Shown piece by piece: positions 1-5,253 of a DNA stretch of 22,980 nucleotides. Origin of the DNA: a virus. The stretch is from IMG/VR virus record IMGVR_UViG_3300024264_001665, positions 1 through 22,980 of that record; one strand, written 5' to 3'. The notes under the pieces were generated by a model. It had not been told where the DNA came from. It did not search any database and worked only from the letters and a program-made list of their open reading frames with translations. Every line of letters starts with the position of its first letter. Position 1 is the first letter of the stretch. The position numbers and the translations under genes were made by a program.

Positions 1-302
1 CAGGAATGGTTGGAGCACCTGCTTGTGGTGACGTCATGAAATTACAGTTGAAACTTGACAGCGCCGAACGCATCACAGATGTAAAGTTTAAAACTTACGG
101 GTGTGGGAGTGCAATAGCGAGTTCTACAATGTTTGTAGAAATGCTAAAAGGAAGAACAATAGAAGAAGCAAAATTAATTAAAGACAAAGATATTGCTGAC
201 GCTTTACAATTACCTCCAATAAAACTACATTGTTCAGTTTTGGCAGAGGGAAGCATAAGAAAGGCAATAGAAGATTGGGAGCAGAAATGTACGAAGATTT
301 AA
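1..302 (+). CDS. iscU: IscU-like iron-sulfur cluster scaffold protein (5' end outside the window)
   Basis: IscU is the scaffold on which [2Fe-2S] clusters are built from IscS-derived sulfur before transfer by the HscA/HscB chaperones. The frame is open to the window edge (first full codon 3-5, Gly), and the visible part begins at the GMVGAPACGD segment near residue 30 of cellular IscU, so the ATG at 6 is internal and about 30 residues are missing. All three cluster cysteines are present, in APACGDV (with the Asp), YGCGSAIAS and LHCSVLAE (with the His before Cys). LPPIK matches the HscA-binding LPPVK motif conservatively. The C-terminus is complete. The gene overlaps the next one by 16 bases. 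Identity as IscU is nearly certain; that it is a phage auxiliary gene is inferred from the phage genes that follow. It appears functional rather than degraded. Confidence 0.93.
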   Translation, partial: GMVGAPACGDVMKLQLKLDSAERITDVKFKTYGCGSAIASSTMFVEMLKGRTIEEAKLIKDKDIADALQLPPIKLHCSVLAEGSIRKAIEDWEQKCTKI

Positions 303-475
303 AAACACATTTAGAAGGCGAAATAGCTTATCATAGAGCTAATGTAAGAGTTTATATGAAAAATTCTACTGGAATTGGAGAACATAATGATATTATGGCT
401 TCAATAAAAGAAGAACTATCTAAACTTGCAGAAGCAGAAGATATGTTAAATGCTTTACAGAAACACTTTAAATAA
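287..475 (+). CDS. small charged helical protein of unknown function
   Basis: A 62-residue protein that I do not recognise. It is rich in Glu, Lys, Ala and Leu, with heptad-like spacing in the last third, so it is probably two helices, perhaps a coiled-coil hairpin. There is no signal peptide, membrane segment or cysteine. I chose the ATG at 287 because GGGAG at 277-281 lies five bases upstream; an in-frame ATG at 230 has no such site and lies deep inside iscU. The overlap with iscU suggests translational coupling and a shared transcript. No terminator is visible after it, and promoter P1 begins 21 bases downstream. Such short Glu/Lys-rich proteins are common in marine phage early regions. 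Confidence 0.7.
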   Translation: MYEDLKTHLEGEIAYHRANVRVYMKNSTGIGEHNDIMASIKEELSKLAEAEDMLNALQKHFK

Positions 476-496
476 TACCAATAGTTATAGATACTA

Positions 497-536
497 AAAA
501 ATAGTTCTTGACAATTGGTTATAATTTTATTATAAT
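497..536 (+). promoter_or_regulatory. Promoter P1, sigma70-like
   Basis: TTGACA at 508-513 and TATAAT at 531-536, both perfect consensus, separated by 17 bases. The 17-base block AAAAATAGTTCTTGACA (497-513) recurs exactly at 1684-1700 and with one or two changes at 4420 and 13092. The A-tract upstream could act as an UP element. The start point should be near 543, about 20 bases before the ATG at 563. Confidence 0.9.
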
Positions 537-562
537 ATATTTATAAACAAAAACAAGCAAAT

Positions 563-1015
563 ATGAGCGACAGATATTACCAACAAATGCGAGACACCAC
601 AGGGTGGGCATTTGGTATGCCAGAGTTCATGCGCAATAACAAAAAATATAGGAGAAGAAGAATGGCTTGGACAGATGAATCTAAAGAGCAGGCAATTGAA
701 ATGTATCAGGACGCAGAGCCGACCCCTGAGACTTCAATGGAGATAGTAAAAGACATAGCAGAAGAACTTGGCGAAAGTCCTAACGGTGTCAGAATGATAT
801 TAACAAAAGCAGGAGTATATGTAAGAAAAACTCCAGCAGCTAAGTCAAGTGGCGGTAGCACAGGCGGAGGCAGAGTTTCAGTTGCAGATGCACAAGACAA
901 ACTTACTTCTGTTCTTGGTGATGCAGGTCAAGAAGTTGATGCAGCAATCATTTCTAAACTAACAGGTAAAGCAGCAGTTTACTTTGCAAACGTAGTCGAA
1001 TCATTAAATAAGTAG
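563..1015 (+). CDS. DNA-binding protein with one SANT/HTH-like repeat
   Basis: A 150-residue protein. Residues 36-88 (from AWTDES to YVRK) have the pattern of a Myb/SANT-like helix-turn-helix unit: a Trp-led first helix, an IAEELG helix, then a basic third helix ending GVRMILTKAGV. The same pattern occurs four times in the protein at 5254-5970. A Gly/Ser linker (95-103) and a helical C-terminal region (106-150) follow. The first 33 residues are strongly basic near the end (YRRRR). The start is ambiguous: ATG 563 lies 20 bases from the predicted transcript start with no clear ribosome site, whereas ATG 662 has AGGAG at 650-654 and gives a 117-residue form beginning with the repeat. It is the only gene between promoter P1 and a terminator, suggesting strong separate expression. 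A role as phage regulator or chromatin-like protein is inferred. Confidence 0.8.
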   Translation: MSDRYYQQMRDTTGWAFGMPEFMRNNKKYRRRRMAWTDESKEQAIEMYQDAEPTPETSMEIVKDIAEELGESPNGVRMILTKAGVYVRKTPAAKSSGGSTGGGRVSVADAQDKLTSVLGDAGQEVDAAIISKLTGKAAVYFANVVESLNK

Positions 1016-1029
1016 TGTAATTTAGTGTG

Positions 1030-1062
1030 TTGAGGCAGTCATTGTGATTGCCTCAATTTTTT
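1030..1062 (+). terminator. Rho-independent terminator T1
   Basis: TTGAGGCAGTC (1030-1040) pairs with GATTGCCTCAA (1046-1056), an 11-bp stem with one G-U pair around the five-base loop ATTGT, followed by TTTTTT at 1057-1062. It closes the P1 transcription unit. Confidence 0.9.
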
Positions 1063-1087
1063 GCATCTTGAAAAAGTGACCAAAAAT

Positions 1088-1117
1088 TTAACAATTCAAA
1101 AGAGTTTTTGTTAGATT
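1088..1117 (+). promoter_or_regulatory. Possible weak promoter after T1
   Basis: TTAACA at 1088-1093 (five of six) and TAGATT at 1112-1117 (four of six), 18 bases apart. It is proposed because the two genes that follow lie directly behind terminator T1 and need a promoter or read-through. It lacks the conserved upstream block of P1-P4, so it is a weak candidate. Confidence 0.3.
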
Positions 1118-1132
1118 AAATTGGAGGAAACA

Positions 1133-1396
1133 ATGAAAAAACAGGATTTTGAGAAGAAACTCGATGATGCTGGGGATGCAATTATCACTTACAGGAGTCA
1201 GAACTCTCGCAAACTAAAGTACAATGTGTGTACACGAGATTTTAGCACTCAATATATAAAAGGTAAAAAGAATAGAGCAAAGGAAGGTCAACATACTTCC
1301 TTATTATTTTGCTGGGACACAGATTCTTATAGAATACTTGTGCCTGAAAATGTAACGAGCATTGTGCCTCTTAACCGAGTTATACGCAATGATTGA
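1133..1396 (+). CDS. small phage protein of unknown function
   Basis: An 87-residue soluble protein that I cannot assign. It starts with a basic/acidic helix (MKKQDFEKKLDDAGDA), followed by what look like beta strands, with the conserved-looking stretch LLFCWDTDSYR near residue 60 and a hydrophobic end (VTSIVPLNRVI). Proteins of this look occur in cyanophages and other marine phages, by my recollection. ATG 1133 is chosen because GGAGG at 1123-1127 stands five bases upstream; a TTG at 1121 in the same frame would include the ribosome site itself. It overlaps the PC4-like gene by eight bases, so the two are probably co-translated. Confidence 0.75.
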   Translation: MKKQDFEKKLDDAGDAIITYRSQNSRKLKYNVCTRDFSTQYIKGKKNRAKEGQHTSLLFCWDTDSYRILVPENVTSIVPLNRVIRND

Positions 1397-1682
1397 TTTA
1401 GATGCTCCAGCAATTTACGAAAAAGTAATACAAGAAACAGAACACGAACAGATTAGATTAGTAATAAATACTTTTCGTGATACTGAGTACATATCATTAA
1501 GAAAGTATTATCTAGACTTTGATGAAGAATGGAAACCTTCTAATCAAGGAATAACCATACCTATTGATATGGAAAATACTAGAAATCTCTTTCAAGGTCT
1601 AGTAGAAATTCTTTCACTAGCAGAATCAAAAGCAATCATAGAAGAAAATTTCAGAGATTTGCTAGATGAAATCTACCTCTAG
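1389..1682 (+). CDS. PC4-like ssDNA-binding / transcription coactivator domain protein
   Basis: A 97-residue protein whose residues 22-80 fit the PC4 (transcriptional coactivator p15) fold: an IRLVINTFRDTEYISLRKYY strand pair, then WKPSNQGITIPI, then a helix LFQGLVEIL. PC4 domains dimerise and bind single-stranded DNA; phage T5 carries such a protein. Here it may bind open DNA during replication or transcription. I start at ATG 1389, which overlaps the preceding stop; an in-frame ATG at 1362 would overlap the upstream gene by 35 bases and add residues unlike the family. The C-terminal tail (81-97) is an acidic helix. The gene is followed directly by promoter P2, whose block begins two bases after the stop. 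The family call rests on motif spacing seen by eye. Confidence 0.72.
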   Translation: MIDLDAPAIYEKVIQETEHEQIRLVINTFRDTEYISLRKYYLDFDEEWKPSNQGITIPIDMENTRNLFQGLVEILSLAESKAIIEENFRDLLDEIYL

Positions 1683-1683
1683 C

Positions 1684-1723
1684 AAAAATAGTTCTTGACA
1701 AGTCCTTAAAAATTGTGTATAAT
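1684..1723 (+). promoter_or_regulatory. Promoter P2, sigma70-like
   Basis: TTGACA at 1695-1700 and TATAAT at 1718-1723, perfect consensus and 17 bases apart. The block AAAAATAGTTCTTGACA at 1684-1700 is identical to that of P1. The start point should be near 1730. It drives the small gene at 1748 and the first ligase half. Confidence 0.9.
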
Positions 1724-1747
1724 ATATGTATGATTATAAAAGGACAC

Positions 1748-2017
1748 ATGACATATGACCAACACGGTCGCAAACGTAAGAGCAAATTCACTAAGGCTGT
1801 GAGAACCAAGCAGCCTCAGTGGAAAACCTTTGCTCCAGAGCCTACAATTCGTAGGAATATCCCCGAATACCCTTCCGCTCCTTTGAGCGAGTATACACCT
1901 GCGCGTGATAGTTCTTACAAACAAAAAGTAAGTGAGAAGTATACAGTGTCGATTGCATACAATAAAGGGGCATACCAAGTAATACCAAAAGAAGAAGTAA
2001 AACATATAGGAAAGTAA
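1748..2017 (+). CDS. small basic phage protein of unknown function
   Basis: An 89-residue protein, Lys/Arg-rich at the N-terminus (DQHGRKRKSKF) and Pro-rich in the middle (PEYPSAPLSEYTP), hence probably partly disordered, with a short ordered end (YTVSIAYNKGAYQVIPKEEV). I recall similar proteins, beginning TYDxHGRK, in marine cyanophages with no known function. ATG 1748 follows AAAAGGA (1738-1744) after a short gap of three bases. Two in-frame alternatives are less likely: ATG 1730 coincides with the predicted transcript start, and GTG 1715 lies inside the promoter. Its stop overlaps the start of the ligase gene (TAATG), indicating translational coupling. Confidence 0.7.
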   Translation: MTYDQHGRKRKSKFTKAVRTKQPQWKTFAPEPTIRRNIPEYPSAPLSEYTPARDSSYKQKVSEKYTVSIAYNKGAYQVIPKEEVKHIGK

Positions 2018-2952
2018 TGAACAAGTTAGAGGCATTTTTAAAACAAGCAAAAGCAGATTACTATAGTGGTAATCCAATTATACCTGATGAAGTCTACGAT
2101 AGATTAGAAGAACAGGTAGGCGTTACTGCTGTTGGCTCAGATGAAGGTGTAAGAATACCTCATATGTTTCCTATGTATTCTTTACAGAAAATTTATAAGG
2201 GAGAGAAAGACCCTTCTACTTTTTTACCTGGAGTAGTAACTGTTACACCTAAATTAGACGGAGCTGCAGTTAGTATTCAATATATAGAGGGACAACTAAC
2301 AATGGCACTTACAAGAGGAGATGGTAAGAAAGGTCTAGAGATTACAGATAAGATTAGACATCTAGTACCAAATACAATATCTTTCAAAGGACCTCATCAA
2401 GTAACAGGAGAGATAGTAGCTCCAAAAGAAATACCCAATGCTCGTAACTATGCAGCGGGTGCGCTTAACTTAAAAGATATTGAGGAAGTTAAGCGAAGAG
2501 ACTTAACTTTTATAGCTTATGGCGTACAACCTGCTATCTGCCCTGACTGGGTAGAAGATATGAGAATGTTACAGCATGTAGGATTCAATACAGCAATTGA
2601 TTCTAACTGGGAACAATTTCCGCAGGATGGAGATGTCTGGAGAATAGTTAGCCACAAAGAGTTTGATGAGTTAGGATATACTTCTCATCATCCTCGTGGT
2701 GCTTTCGCTCTCAAAGAAAAGCAAGAAGGCATAGTCACAAAACTACTTGATGTTAAATGGCAAGTAGGAAAGTCAGGGAACGTTTCCCCAGTAGCAATAC
2801 TTGAACCCTGTATAATAGGGGAAGCAACAGTTTCAAGGGCAACTTTACACAATATCGCAATTATAGAGTCGTTAGACTTACAGATAGGGTGTATGGTTGA
2901 AGTAATAAGAGCAGGGGAAATCATTCCCCAAATAGTAGCGAGAGTAGACTAA
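2017..2952 (+). CDS. ligA: NAD-dependent DNA ligase, adenylation and OB-fold half (split ligase, N-terminal subunit)
   Basis: NAD-dependent ligases seal nicks, for example between Okazaki fragments. This 311-residue protein holds only the N-terminal half of a LigA. Domain Ia has DYYSGNPIIPDEVYD (residues 14-28) and HMFPMYSLQK; the nucleotidyl-transfer domain has KLDG (nucleophile Lys79), TRGDG (99-103), TGEIV (Glu132), ARNYAAGALN (142-151), a DGDVWRI motif IV (204-210) and the AFALK motif V (Lys233). The OB fold follows (QVGKSGNVSPVA, SRATLHN, IRAGEIIPQI) and the protein stops exactly where the zinc finger would begin. The missing domains are encoded at 4487-5251. All catalytic residues are present, so the protein should self-adenylate but need its partner for efficient joining. 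Cellular LigA is about 670 residues. It is coupled (TAATG) to genes on both sides. Confidence 0.93.
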   Translation: MNKLEAFLKQAKADYYSGNPIIPDEVYDRLEEQVGVTAVGSDEGVRIPHMFPMYSLQKIYKGEKDPSTFLPGVVTVTPKLDGAAVSIQYIEGQLTMALTRGDGKKGLEITDKIRHLVPNTISFKGPHQVTGEIVAPKEIPNARNYAAGALNLKDIEEVKRRDLTFIAYGVQPAICPDWVEDMRMLQHVGFNTAIDSNWEQFPQDGDVWRIVSHKEFDELGYTSHHPRGAFALKEKQEGIVTKLLDVKWQVGKSGNVSPVAILEPCIIGEATVSRATLHNIAIIESLDLQIGCMVEVIRAGEIIPQIVARVD

Positions 2953-3173
2953 TGAAAGAATATGAAGTATATTCGGAGTACAGAGAAGGAACACGAATAG
3001 GTAAAGTAGTTCGACATATTGAAAATAAATATTGGGGAGTACATCTCTCTGACACATCAACTGAAAAGAGTGGATTTCTTATGTGGCATCCAACAAAAAG
3101 CGAGTACTGGTGTGAAGATATCGCAGAAAACTTTTGTTTGAAAATGATTGAACAAGATGGAACGCCAGCGTAA
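2952..3173 (+). CDS. small hypothetical protein, cassette between ligase halves
   Basis: A 73-residue protein that I do not recognise. It is aromatic-rich (many Tyr and Trp) with alternating strand-like segments (GTRIGKVVRHIENKYWGVHL), suggesting a small beta-barrel or SH3-like fold. There are two cysteines (in WCED and FCLK) and no membrane segment. The ATG overlaps the ligase stop (TAATG at 2950-2954), so it is translated by coupling to the ligase. It is the first of the genes lying between the two ligase halves. Confidence 0.68.
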   Translation: MKEYEVYSEYREGTRIGKVVRHIENKYWGVHLSDTSTEKSGFLMWHPTKSEYWCEDIAENFCLKMIEQDGTPA

Positions 3174-3214
3174 ATTATTAATATCTGTCTGGACTACAGG
3201 CAAGAAAACGGTAT

Positions 3215-3400
3215 ATGTATATGAAACTAAGAAAGAAACTAATAATTTCTCAGGACGGAATTCCAGTACACGAGGACGGCAGTAAGCTAACTTGGGCTGA
3301 GTATAAAGACTGGGAGATATCAGAAGGCGAAACTAATACTAATAAAATAAGTTTACGTTTTGGAATTTACGAAACAGACTATAAGTATTTTAACGAATGA
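3215..3400 (+). CDS. small hypothetical protein, cassette between ligase halves
   Basis: A 61-residue protein of unknown function, beginning MYMKLRKKLIIS and ending with a Tyr-rich segment. The start could also be ATG 3221; the next gene begins with the similar MKIRKKL, which favours 3221, but neither ATG has a clear ribosome site. Its stop overlaps the next start (ATGA). A competing 42-codon frame (3157-3285) covers its first part, so confidence is moderate. Confidence 0.55.
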   Translation: MYMKLRKKLIISQDGIPVHEDGSKLTWAEYKDWEISEGETNTNKISLRFGIYETDYKYFNE

Positions 3401-3582
3401 AAATAAGAAAGAAATTAATGAAAAGAGCAAATAAACTTCCAGACAATCCTTGTGGAGACTGTAAGTTTTATGAAGCCGTACATAATATCACCCCAAAACT
3501 TAGTGAGGGTTGGTGTAGAGTAACTATGCCTTCAGCAATGGTACTTTCAGAGGAGACTTGCGAAAAATGGAACCCAAAATGA
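3397..3582 (+). CDS. small four-cysteine protein, possible metal-binding
   Basis: A 61-residue protein with a basic N-terminus (MKIRKKLMKR) and four cysteines: Cys19 and Cys22 (NPCGDCKFYE), Cys40 (GWCRV) and Cys55 (ETCEKW). The CxxC-x17-C-x14-C layout could bind zinc or an iron-sulfur cluster, though no family can be named. ATG 3397 shares ATGA with the previous stop; ATG 3418 is a later in-frame alternative that keeps all four cysteines. The stop in turn overlaps the next start. It lies in the cassette between the ligase halves. Confidence 0.68.
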   Translation: MKIRKKLMKRANKLPDNPCGDCKFYEAVHNITPKLSEGWCRVTMPSAMVLSEETCEKWNPK

Positions 3583-3869
3583 AGTATACAAAAGAAGAAA
3601 TACAAAACAGTAAAAGAATATATAAAAGTGCAACTCCTAAACAGGATTTGTCTTGGTATATAAAATGGACAGCAAGTGTCTTTTTAATTGGCGCTTTTGC
3701 TGTTCGTTCTACACAATCTTTTCCTTTTATCGACCTTTGCTTATCCTTAATAGGTGTAGCAGGTTGGCTTTGGGTAGGTATGCTGTGGAAAGATAGAGCA
3801 TTAATTATATTAAACGGAATTGCAGTCTTTATTCTATTAACTGGACTTATAAATCATTTTTCAACATGA
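3579..3869 (+). CDS. small membrane protein with three predicted transmembrane segments
   Basis: A 96-residue protein with a soluble charged N-terminus of about 23 residues (MKYTKEEIQNSKRIYKSATP), then three hydrophobic stretches at about residues 26-44 (from WYIKWTASVF), 48-70 (from FPFIDLCLSL) and 73-94 (from RALIILNGIA). It is probably an inner-membrane protein of the infected cell; the role is unknown. Small proteins of this look are found in marine phages and bacteria, by my recollection. I take ATG 3579 because ATGA overlaps the preceding stop as elsewhere in this cassette; ATG 3567, with AGGAG 11 bases upstream, would add four residues. Confidence 0.7.
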   Translation: MKYTKEEIQNSKRIYKSATPKQDLSWYIKWTASVFLIGAFAVRSTQSFPFIDLCLSLIGVAGWLWVGMLWKDRALIILNGIAVFILLTGLINHFST

Positions 3870-4069
3870 ACTTAAAAGAAAAAATACAAGCAAGATTAGA
3901 CCAACTGGAAATGCTAATGTATGAAAACTATCATCTAAAGAATCCTGAGGAAGTTTACAATCAAACTTTACATATTAGTAAATTTTGGTCTATACTTTCA
4001 GAAGGAGACAGAGATTTTGTTCAGGCTGCCCAAGATTCAATCACAGAAGGCTGGGAGTGGATTAAGTGA
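3866..4069 (+). CDS. small hypothetical protein
   Basis: A 67-residue, mostly helical, acidic protein (MNLKEKIQARLDQLEMLMYENYHL, then WSILSEGDRDFVQAAQDSI and a Trp-rich end). It has no cysteine and no recognised motif. ATG 3866 shares ATGA with the membrane-protein stop, and its own stop shares GTGA with the GIY-YIG-like gene, so it is part of a chain of coupled genes. Confidence 0.68.
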   Translation: MNLKEKIQARLDQLEMLMYENYHLKNPEEVYNQTLHISKFWSILSEGDRDFVQAAQDSITEGWEWIK

Positions 4070-4434
4070 GTGGAGGAGTCTACAACAAGACTTATTTTGA
4101 GAATAGACCTGAAGAACAGTTAGAAGAAGGTGTTCTTTATGGAGTCATTCTTGTCAACCAAAAGACATTTGAGAGAGAATGTATCAAGGTTGGTATAGCA
4201 AAGGGAAAAGATTGGAGGCACGTTATTAAAAGAAGTCGTGGTTTTAAAGGATATGATTTGCGTATTCAACGAACTTACCACGATACAATCTATAACTGTT
4301 GGAAGAAAGAGCAGGAGCTGCACGAGGAGTTTAAAGACGACCGTCATTATCCAGCTGAAAAATTTGGTGGGCATACAGAGTGTTTCAAAATTGATTCCAA
4401 AATTTTATCCCACTTCCCGAAAAATAATTCTTGA
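4066..4434 (+). CDS. GIY-YIG-like nuclease domain protein
   Basis: A 122-residue protein with the shape of a stand-alone GIY-YIG nuclease: LYGVIL (residues 24-29) in place of GIY, KVGIA (41-45) in place of YIG, basic residues in WRHVIKRSRG (Arg51, Arg56), a helix carrying Glu (KKEQELHEEF, 81-89) and GGHTECF (Glu105) near the end. In this superfamily the two Tyr-containing strands, an Arg and a Glu form a metal-dependent nuclease site; relatives include homing endonucleases and the T5orf172 group. Exact motif letters differ, so activity is uncertain. The start is GTG 4066 with GGGAG at 4053-4057, eight bases upstream, and it overlaps the preceding stop. The stop codon lies inside the -35 of promoter P3. 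It is the last gene before the second ligase half. Confidence 0.65.
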   Translation: MSGGVYNKTYFENRPEEQLEEGVLYGVILVNQKTFERECIKVGIAKGKDWRHVIKRSRGFKGYDLRIQRTYHDTIYNCWKKEQELHEEFKDDRHYPAEKFGGHTECFKIDSKILSHFPKNNS

Positions 4435-4459
4435 CAAACGCTCTCTCGTCTGATATAAT
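4420..4459 (+). promoter_or_regulatory. Promoter P3, sigma70-like with extended -10
   Basis: TTGACA at 4431-4436 and TATAAT at 4454-4459, 17 bases apart, with TG at 4451-4452 forming an extended -10. The upstream block AAAAATAATTCTTGACA differs from P1 and P2 at one base. The -35 overlaps the end of the GIY-YIG-like gene. The start point should be near 4466, giving the second ligase gene a leader of about 20 bases. Confidence 0.9.
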
Positions 4460-4486
4460 ATACTTATATTTTGGGAGAAAGACAAT

Positions 4487-5251
4487 ATGACAGAGATAAT
4501 ACCACCGACAAGTTGTCCAGCATGCGCAAGTGTGTTAGAGCTTGTTAATGACCAATTATTCTGTCGTAATAAACTTTGTCCCGCTCAGTCAGCAAAGCGT
4601 GTTGAACACTTCGCAAAGACTTTAAAAATCAAAGGACTCGGCCCTTCGACTATCGAAAAGCTGGGTCTTTCAGATTACCATGATATCTATTCTCTCACCC
4701 AAGAGGAAATATCATCAACATTGGATTCAGAAAAACTGGGAACTAAACTCTTTCAAGAAATAAACAAATCGAAGAGTAATGACCTAACAGTTTTACTTCC
4801 AGCTTTTTCGATACCGCTGATAGGCTCAAGTGCCACTCAAAAGTTAGCAAAACACATCTCATCAATACATGAGATAACCCCAGAGACATGTGCAGAGGCA
4901 GGTCTGGGTCCTAAAGCGGCGTCGAACCTTCTTGATTGGTTAGTAAACACTTTCCACTTCGAAAAATACTACGAGCTACCCTTTTCTTTTGCTTGTGATA
5001 ACAAGGCTAAAGTCAGTCACGAGAACACTAAGGGAACAGTTTGTATTTCAGGAAAGCTAATAAGCTATCCTACCAAAGCGGCCGCCAAACAAGTATTAGA
5101 AGAAAACGGCTACGCAGTAAAGGATAACTTAACGAAAGATGTAACAATCTTAGTTAATGAAAGTGGTATAGCAAGTGCAAAAACTAAGAAAGCAGAGACA
5201 ATGGGTATAACAATTATTATTAACATAAAAGACATTTTAGAGGAAAATTAA
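4487..5251 (+). CDS. NAD-dependent DNA ligase, zinc-finger/HhH/BRCT half (split ligase, C-terminal subunit)
   Basis: This 254-residue protein supplies the domains missing from the product of 2017-2952. Residues 7-34 form the LigA zinc finger (PTSCPAC with Cys10 and Cys13; FCRNKLCPAQ with Cys26 and Cys31). Residues about 35-160 hold the helix-hairpin-helix region (KIKGLGPSTIEKLGL, IPLIGSSATQKLA, GLGPKAASNLL), and residues about 180-254 the BRCT domain (GTVCISGKL, then AAAKQVLEENGYAV). In an intact LigA the first residues here would directly follow the OB fold. The HhH part grips nicked DNA, so the two proteins probably work as a heterodimer. It has its own promoter, P3, and GGGAG at 4473-4477, nine bases before the ATG. 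CpG frequency is about twice that of the first half by hand count. T5 is also annotated with a two-subunit ligase. Confidence 0.92.
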   Translation: MTEIIPPTSCPACASVLELVNDQLFCRNKLCPAQSAKRVEHFAKTLKIKGLGPSTIEKLGLSDYHDIYSLTQEEISSTLDSEKLGTKLFQEINKSKSNDLTVLLPAFSIPLIGSSATQKLAKHISSIHEITPETCAEAGLGPKAASNLLDWLVNTFHFEKYYELPFSFACDNKAKVSHENTKGTVCISGKLISYPTKAAAKQVLEENGYAVKDNLTKDVTILVNESGIASAKTKKAETMGITIIINIKDILEEN

Positions 5252-5253
5252 AA

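Noticed and set aside
55-60. TTGACA within iscU, and similar TTGACA hexamers near 7957, 9703, 9761, 11313 and 14581
   Set aside because: They lie inside genes, lack a TATAAT-like hexamer at 16-18 bases and lack the upstream A-rich block of P1-P4.
1706-2077. Long - strand frame opposite the genes at 1748 and 2017
   Set aside because: The product is a run of Leu, Phe, Tyr and Cys typical of antisense AT-rich coding DNA, with no ribosome site and full overlap with better + strand genes.
3157-3285. A 42-codon frame (MERQRKLLISVWTTGKKTVY at its start) overlapping the small gene at 3215-3400
   Set aside because: The first 30 residues look protein-like, but the end (NNFSGRNSSTRGRQ) is low complexity, there is no ribosome site, and it conflicts with the frame that joins the next gene by ATGA overlap. 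It remains a possible alternative.
2952-4486. Ligase split caused by a sequencing error
   Set aside because: The halves are about 1.5 kb apart with intact, coupled genes and a promoter in between; a base-calling error could not create this.
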